A stretch of 18,360 nt of DNA from JAJDXO01 sp964620095 (GTDB taxonomy: Bacteria; Pseudomonadota; Alphaproteobacteria; Rhodospirillales; UBA2165). Position 1 is the first letter of the stretch. Each line of letters begins with the position of its first letter. Positions 14,478-18,360 of the stretch are shown piece after piece. The notes under the pieces are model-generated. The model saw only the letters and a list, made by a program, of their open reading frames with translations, had not been told where the DNA came from and did no database searches. The position numbers were made by a program, and so were the translations under genes. Location of the stretch: NCBI GenBank assembly GCA_964620095.1, contig CAZUGT010000162.1:1-18360 (forward strand), in the 5' to 3' direction.

Positions 14478-15692
14478 TTAGGCGCCGTCCGCCACTCCTT
14501 CCTTCAGGAGCTTCTCCACTTGCGCGTTCTCGTAGCCCAAGACGCCGGTCAAAATTTCCCGCGTATTCGCGCCGAGGGCAGGCGCGGCGTCTGCAGGCAG
14601 TTCCGGTGCTTCGGACAGAAAGACAGGTGAGCGGGCGAACCTAAATTCTCCGACCTCGGGATCGTCGATAGGCATCAGGAGTCCGCGTTCCCGAACATGC
14701 GGATCGGCAAATATATCTTCCGCCGTATTCACCGGGCCCGTGGGCACGCCCGCCGCGTTGAGCGCGTCGACGGCTTCGGCGCGGGTGCGTTGCCCCAGCC
14801 AGCCTTCGATCAGCGGGCGCAGTTCGTCGGCGTGGTCGGCGCGCGCGGCTGCCGAATTGCTCTTGGGGTCATTGGTCAGTTCCGGATGACCAACCGTTTC
14901 GGCCAGCCGCTTCCAGATGATCTCATCGGGGACATTGAGGGCAATATAGCCGTCCGAACACTGAAACGCGCCGCGTGGCCAGACATTGCGGGAGCGGCCC
15001 CGGCTGGGGTTTTGCCCGGCGACCGAATGCACCGTGACCATTGCCTCGTTGAGCGAAAGCATGGCATCGAACATGGCGCTGTCCACAAGCTGACCCTCGC
15101 CGGTCTTCTCCCGCATGAACAGGGCCTGCATGACGCCATAGGCGGTGCACATGCCGGTATAGATGTCGGCCATCCCGTAGATGGTCCAGGATGGCGGCTT
15201 ATCAGAAAACCCTACCAGATGCATGATGCCGCTCATCGCTTCGGCGACGATGTCGAACGCGGGCCGGTCGCTGTAGGCGCCGCGATGCCCTTCGAGGCGG
15301 CCGAAGCCGGAAATAAGGGCCCAGATCAGGCGGGGATTGCTCTCCTTGAGGGCCTCGTAGTCGAGACCGATTTTCTCCATGGCGCCCGGGCGGAGGTTCT
15401 CGACCACCACGTCGGACCTGGCGGCAAGGTCCCGGAATACCTGCCGGCCGTCTTCGGATTGCAGATCGAGCGCCAGGCTCTTCTTATTCCGGTTGTAGCC
15501 CATGTATCCGGCGGCCTTCCTGACACCGTTCTTCTCAACGAAGGGCGGCATGGCGCGGCGCGGATCGCCGCGTCCGGGCCGTTCGATCTTGATCACCTCG
15601 GCGCCGGCATCCGCCAGCAACATGGTGCAATAGGGGCCGGCCATATACTGCTCGAGGCCGATGACCCGAATTCCGTCCAGGGGGCGCACCAT
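14478..15692 (-). CDS. CaiB/BaiF (class III) CoA-transferase family protein
   Basis: A 404-residue class III CoA-transferase, a family that moves CoA between carboxylic acids through an enzyme-anhydride at an aspartate; some members are racemases. The N-terminal MVRPLDGIRVIGLEQYMAGP and LLADAGAEVIKIERPGRGDP are typical, as are RNKKSLALDL, VVVENLRPGAM and SGFGRLEG. The catalytic aspartate is probably Asp176 in YGMADIYTGM, matching its usual place near residue 169. The middle segment GEGQLVDSAMFDAML and the C-terminal GVPTGPVNTAEDIFADPHVR complete the family pattern. ATG 15692 is chosen because upstream sequence codes for the end of the thiolase; an extension to 15848 would overlap it out of frame. 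The 8-bp gap indicates co-transcription. The acyl substrate is unknown. Confidence 0.92.
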   Translation of the reverse strand: MVRPLDGIRVIGLEQYMAGPYCTMLLADAGAEVIKIERPGRGDPRRAMPPFVEKNGVRKAAGYMGYNRNKKSLALDLQSEDGRQVFRDLAARSDVVVENLRPGAMEKIGLDYEALKESNPRLIWALISGFGRLEGHRGAYSDRPAFDIVAEAMSGIMHLVGFSDKPPSWTIYGMADIYTGMCTAYGVMQALFMREKTGEGQLVDSAMFDAMLSLNEAMVTVHSVAGQNPSRGRSRNVWPRGAFQCSDGYIALNVPDEIIWKRLAETVGHPELTNDPKSNSAAARADHADELRPLIEGWLGQRTRAEAVDALNAAGVPTGPVNTAEDIFADPHVRERGLLMPIDDPEVGEFRFARSPVFLSEAPELPADAAPALGANTREILTGVLGYENAQVEKLLKEGVADGA

Positions 15693-15700
15693 GGCCGCGC

Positions 15701-16948
15701 CTAATCGCCGATCCACTCGACCAGCGTGGCCGAGCCCATACCGACCCCGACACAGAGGGTTGCCAGACCGTAGAAGGGCCTGGGCATGTCCGGCGCCCGC
15801 CGTTTCATTTCGTGCATCAGCGTGACGAGAATGCGTGATCCGGAACATCCCGTGGGGTGGCCCAGGGCGATGGCGCCGCCGTTGACATTCGTCTTGGCGT
15901 GATCGATCCCGAGCTGGCGCTCGCAGCCGATGACCTGGGAGGCGAACGCCTCGTTGAGTTCGATGAGGCCGATGTCGTCGATACCGAGGGCAAAGCGGTC
16001 CAAGAGCTTTTGCGTCGCCGGTATGGGGCCATAGGCGAAGTGGCTGGGGTCGGTGCCGGCGCTTGCCGATCCGATCCAGCGCAGCATCGGCTTTAGGCCG
16101 AGGGCTTCGGCCTTCTCGCGGCTGGCGAGCAGGAGGGCGGCGGCCCCATCGTTGATGCCGCTGGAATTTCCCGCCGTGACCGTGCCGTCCTTCTTAAACG
16201 CCGGGCGCAGCTTGCCGAGATCGTCCAAGGAGGTGGCGAGCTCGTAGCCGCCATTGGACTTGGCGTAGCGGGGGTGTTCGTCCGTATCGACGACGACGGG
16301 ATCGCCCCGCCGCCGCGGCACCGCGATCGGCACGATCTCATCGGAAAACCTGCCGCCGCTGATGGCCGCGACGGCCCGCGCGTGGCTCTCGAGAGCCAGG
16401 GCGTCCTGCTCTTCCCGGGTGATCTGCATTTCCTCGGCCATGATCTCCGCGCCTTCGCCGAGACTGACGATGGGATAGAGCTCGTCCATCCTCGGGTTGT
16501 TGAAGCGCCAGCCGACAGTCGTGTCCCACATTTTCGGGGCCGACGTGGTCGGTACGCGGTCCGGTTTCAACATGGCGAAGGGCGCCCGGCTCATGCTTTC
16601 GACGCCGCTGCCGATGGCGAGACCGCCCTCACCGGCGACGATGGTCTTGGCGGCGATGTTGACCGCCTCGAGCGCCGACGAGCAATTGCGGTTGACGGTA
16701 ACGCCCGGCACCTCGTGCGGCATGCCGGACAACAAGATGGCCATGCGCGCGACATCCCGGTTGTCCTCGCCGCCCTGGTTGCCGCAACCGGCGAATACTT
16801 CCGTCAACTCGGACGGATCGATGCCGGTCCGCTCGATCAGCGATTTGTAGACGTCGCCCAGGAGATCATCGGGGCGTACGCTTGACAGTGCGCCGCCAAA
16901 CTTTCCTATGGGCGAACGCACACCGTCGACGATGACGACTTCGGTCAC
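15701..16948 (-). CDS. Thiolase family protein (acetyl-CoA acyltransferase), GTG start
   Basis: A 415-residue thiolase, catalysing cleavage of a 3-oxoacyl-CoA or the reverse condensation. The acyl-accepting nucleophile is Cys89 in VNRNCSSALEAVN; SGVESMSRAPF, GNSSGINDGAAALLLASREK and NEAFASQV follow in the usual order. The GHP motif has His364 in GGAIALGHPTGCSGSRI and the second catalytic cysteine is Cys399 in LCVGVGMGSA, where the common CVGGGMG has Val in place of the middle Gly. The start codon is GTG at 16948, supported by GGAG 7-8 bases upstream and by the canonical first residues TEVVIVDGVRSPIG. It precedes the CoA-transferase gene by 8 bp. The pair could remove or activate a CoA ester at the end of a degradation route. 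Confidence 0.94.
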   Translation of the reverse strand: MTEVVIVDGVRSPIGKFGGALSSVRPDDLLGDVYKSLIERTGIDPSELTEVFAGCGNQGGEDNRDVARMAILLSGMPHEVPGVTVNRNCSSALEAVNIAAKTIVAGEGGLAIGSGVESMSRAPFAMLKPDRVPTTSAPKMWDTTVGWRFNNPRMDELYPIVSLGEGAEIMAEEMQITREEQDALALESHARAVAAISGGRFSDEIVPIAVPRRRGDPVVVDTDEHPRYAKSNGGYELATSLDDLGKLRPAFKKDGTVTAGNSSGINDGAAALLLASREKAEALGLKPMLRWIGSASAGTDPSHFAYGPIPATQKLLDRFALGIDDIGLIELNEAFASQVIGCERQLGIDHAKTNVNGGAIALGHPTGCSGSRILVTLMHEMKRRAPDMPRPFYGLATLCVGVGMGSATLVEWIGD

Positions 16949-17027
16949 AGGTCTTCTCCACGGCTAGGATTTCAGCCGGGCAGTTTGCCACGCGCCGGTC
17001 GGAGAATCACGCCGGGAGATAGAGGGG

Positions 17028-17546
17028 TTAGTTGAGCCGCCGGATCGGGGCGCGGGCCGGCAATGCATTCAGCGGCGGCATTGACCCGCCGCTCGAAGCG
17101 ACCGAGCCGTTCTCGCGGGGCGCCACGGTGATATCCATCGAAGTGCCCCGGAGAGTCTTGGATTTGATCTGAACCGTCATCACGCGCTCCGCCCTGGTAA
17201 AGGTAAGAACGCTGATTTCCGAGCGGACGGAAGTAACTTCCTGCCAGCCGAATTCCGGCGAGCGCTGTTTGAAAAAGGCGAACATATCGGCGGACTTGTG
17301 GGATGACGACATGACCAGACGACCCACCCAAACCTCCTTGCTGCCGAGTACCAGGGTACGATCAAGGTTCATGACCGCACCCGTCGGAATCGGAATATCG
17401 GAGAACTGGGCAAAGCTTGGCTGCGGCCCCGAGCCCTGTTTGTTTTCGGACGGCGTGGCGGTCAATCCAATGCCCTGTGTACAGGCGCCGAGAGCCAATG
17501 CGGAAATGATTGTGACGACGGGAAGAAGGCGTTTCTTGCCGAACAT
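17028..17546 (-). CDS. Predicted lipoprotein of unknown function
   Basis: A 172-residue protein with a lipoprotein signal peptide: MFGKKR, a hydrophobic core, and the lipobox LGAC with Cys22 as the modified residue. Thr23 follows, so there is no Asp inner-membrane retention signal and outer-membrane location is likely. After a flexible linker, the folded part includes SDIPIPTGAVMNLDRTLVLG and FFKQRSPEFGWQEVTSVRSE, then VLTFTRAERVMTVQI. This looks like a small alpha/beta domain also seen in other alphaproteobacterial lipoproteins, but I cannot name a family. ATG 17546 has GAGG 9 bases upstream. It lies 79 bp before the thiolase on the same strand, and its other flank is the rRNA control region; co-transcription with the thiolase is not certain. 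Confidence 0.82.
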   Translation of the reverse strand: MFGKKRLLPVVTIISALALGACTQGIGLTATPSENKQGSGPQPSFAQFSDIPIPTGAVMNLDRTLVLGSKEVWVGRLVMSSSHKSADMFAFFKQRSPEFGWQEVTSVRSEISVLTFTRAERVMTVQIKSKTLRGTSMDITVAPRENGSVASSGGSMPPLNALPARAPIRRLN

Positions 17547-17644
17547 AATCGAATACCTCGCAAGCCCCCCAATAATGGGCGGATTTCAATTGCTTACGGT
17601 CATATCACCAGGGTCTAAACGAAAGGTAAACAAAGCCCGATTTG

Positions 17645-17656
17645 CGATTCGAATCG
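17645..17656. repeat. Perfect 12-bp palindrome CGATTCGAATCG upstream of the rRNA promoter
   Basis: CGATTCGAATCG reads the same on both strands. It lies about 40 bp upstream of the TTGACA of the rRNA promoter and about 100 bp upstream of the divergent lipoprotein gene. It could be an operator for either transcript; no binding factor can be named. Confidence 0.5.
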
Positions 17657-17695
17657 AATGGGTATATTTTTTTCGTCTCCGGTGGGATTTAAGGT

Positions 17696-17724
17696 TTGAC
17701 AGTTCTGCGAACCGACCTTAGAAC
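17696..17724 (+). promoter_or_regulatory. rrs: Candidate rRNA operon promoter (TTGACA-N17-TAGAAC)
   Basis: A perfect -35 hexamer TTGACA (17696-17701) stands 17 bases before TAGAAC (17719-17724). The -10 is degenerate, but this arrangement is usual for strong alphaproteobacterial rRNA promoters. A T-rich stretch about 25 bp upstream could act as an UP-like element. The expected transcript would begin near 17730, giving a leader of about 290 bases. Confidence 0.6.
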
Positions 17725-17773
17725 CCCTTCTCCCGGGCGCGGTCATCCGCGCTCGTGTGGTCTCTGCGGCCCA

Positions 17774-17827
17774 AAATTCAGAGCGGTACGCCGTGCTGAA
17801 TTTCGCAGTGATCAGTGCTCTTGGACA
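17774..17827 (+). promoter_or_regulatory. rRNA antitermination site: boxB-like hairpin and boxA
   Basis: AAATTCAG (17774-17781) pairs perfectly with CTGAATTT (17796-17803); inside, CGG and CCG pair around a UACG loop, so nearly 30 bases fold into one hairpin. Twelve bases later TGCTCTTGGACA (17816-17827) matches the boxA consensus TGCTCTTTAACA at ten of twelve positions. The order boxB then boxA in an rRNA leader is the arrangement recognised by NusB/NusE-type antitermination complexes in E. coli. Confidence 0.7.
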
Positions 17828-18019
17828 TTGTTGATAGAGAAGGGATGCGCAGGCGACGGTCGGTCGCGATGGCGACACGGATCGTTTGTCTTGTGCATCT
17901 AGTTTGTGCGTAACTTACTCGGTGCGGTTTCGGCTTCGGCTGGGACGCATCGGATAATTTCGTCAGTTTGTATGAGACAGACTTCTAAACTCCGTTATCT
18001 CCCAACTCTATGGGAAGTT

Positions 18020-18360
<341 letters not shown>

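Larger units (their letters stand above)
17547..18019. other. 473-bp region without a protein gene: rRNA operon promoter and leader
   Basis: This stretch between the lipoprotein start and the 16S rRNA holds, in order, the lipoprotein leader, a 12-bp perfect palindrome (17645-17656), a T-rich stretch (17662-17673), a TTGACA promoter, a boxB-like hairpin, a boxA, and about 190 bases of leader ahead of the mature 16S 5' end. Short open frames here lack ribosome-binding sites and recognisable products. No tRNA is seen. Confidence 0.8.

Noticed and set aside
15693..15848. N-terminal extension of the CoA-transferase
   Set aside because: It would overlap the last 148 bp of the thiolase in another frame, and family similarity begins only at MVRPLDGIRV.
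16963..16980. Inverted repeat CGGCT-N8-AGCCG before the thiolase start
   Set aside because: Short stem that does not cover the ribosome-binding site; likely chance.
17615..17902. Short open frames in the rRNA leader on both strands
   Set aside because: No ribosome-binding site or recognisable product, and they overlap the rRNA promoter and antitermination elements.

Overview
The window comes from a high-GC alphaproteobacterium. The right end enters the 5' part of a 16S rRNA gene, whose opening and V1-V2 region read as alphaproteobacterial (Rhodospirillales-like by eye; order not certain). The protein families fit: a TctABC importer, CaiB-type CoA-transferase, Gfo/Idh dehydrogenase, several CoA-thioester enzymes and a DUF1800/DUF1501 pair. 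I see no insertion sequence, phage gene, CRISPR array or tRNA.

Block A (34-7480, minus strand) looks like one catabolic locus. In transcription order it encodes a GlcG/HbpS-family protein, TctC, TctB, TctA, a Gfo/Idh/MocA oxidoreductase, an SDR, a crotonase-fold protein and an acyl-CoA dehydrogenase. Several genes overlap by 4 bp or lie less than 10 bp apart. An IclR-family regulator (7659-8486) diverges from it, and the shared intergenic region holds an inverted repeat over a perfect TATAAT and an exact 16-bp tandem duplication. The simplest reading is IclR-controlled uptake of an organic acid followed by beta-oxidation-like processing. The crotonase lacks both canonical hydratase glutamates.

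Block B (8491-13738) centres on a DUF1800 (Sec) and DUF1501 (Tat) pair of unknown function, followed at 23 bp by a glutathionyl-hydroquinone reductase. A second GST-family gene diverges from the pair. Between the divergent genes lies a perfect Crp-type palindrome, TGTGA-N6-TCACA. A small exported protein of unknown function ends the plus-strand run.

Block C (13774-17546, minus strand) encodes a lipoprotein, a thiolase with a GTG start, a class III CoA-transferase and a cupin with an altered second motif. The thiolase and CoA-transferase are 8 bp apart and form a second CoA-thioester module.

Block D (17547-18360) is the control region and start of a ribosomal RNA operon: a TTGACA promoter, a boxB-like hairpin, a boxA, and the first ~340 bases of 16S rRNA, cut by the window edge.

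The best candidates for something not yet described are the DUF1800/DUF1501/glutathione-enzyme locus with its Crp-like site and the importer-linked pathway with an atypical crotonase. All functions come from reading motifs by eye, without database searches.
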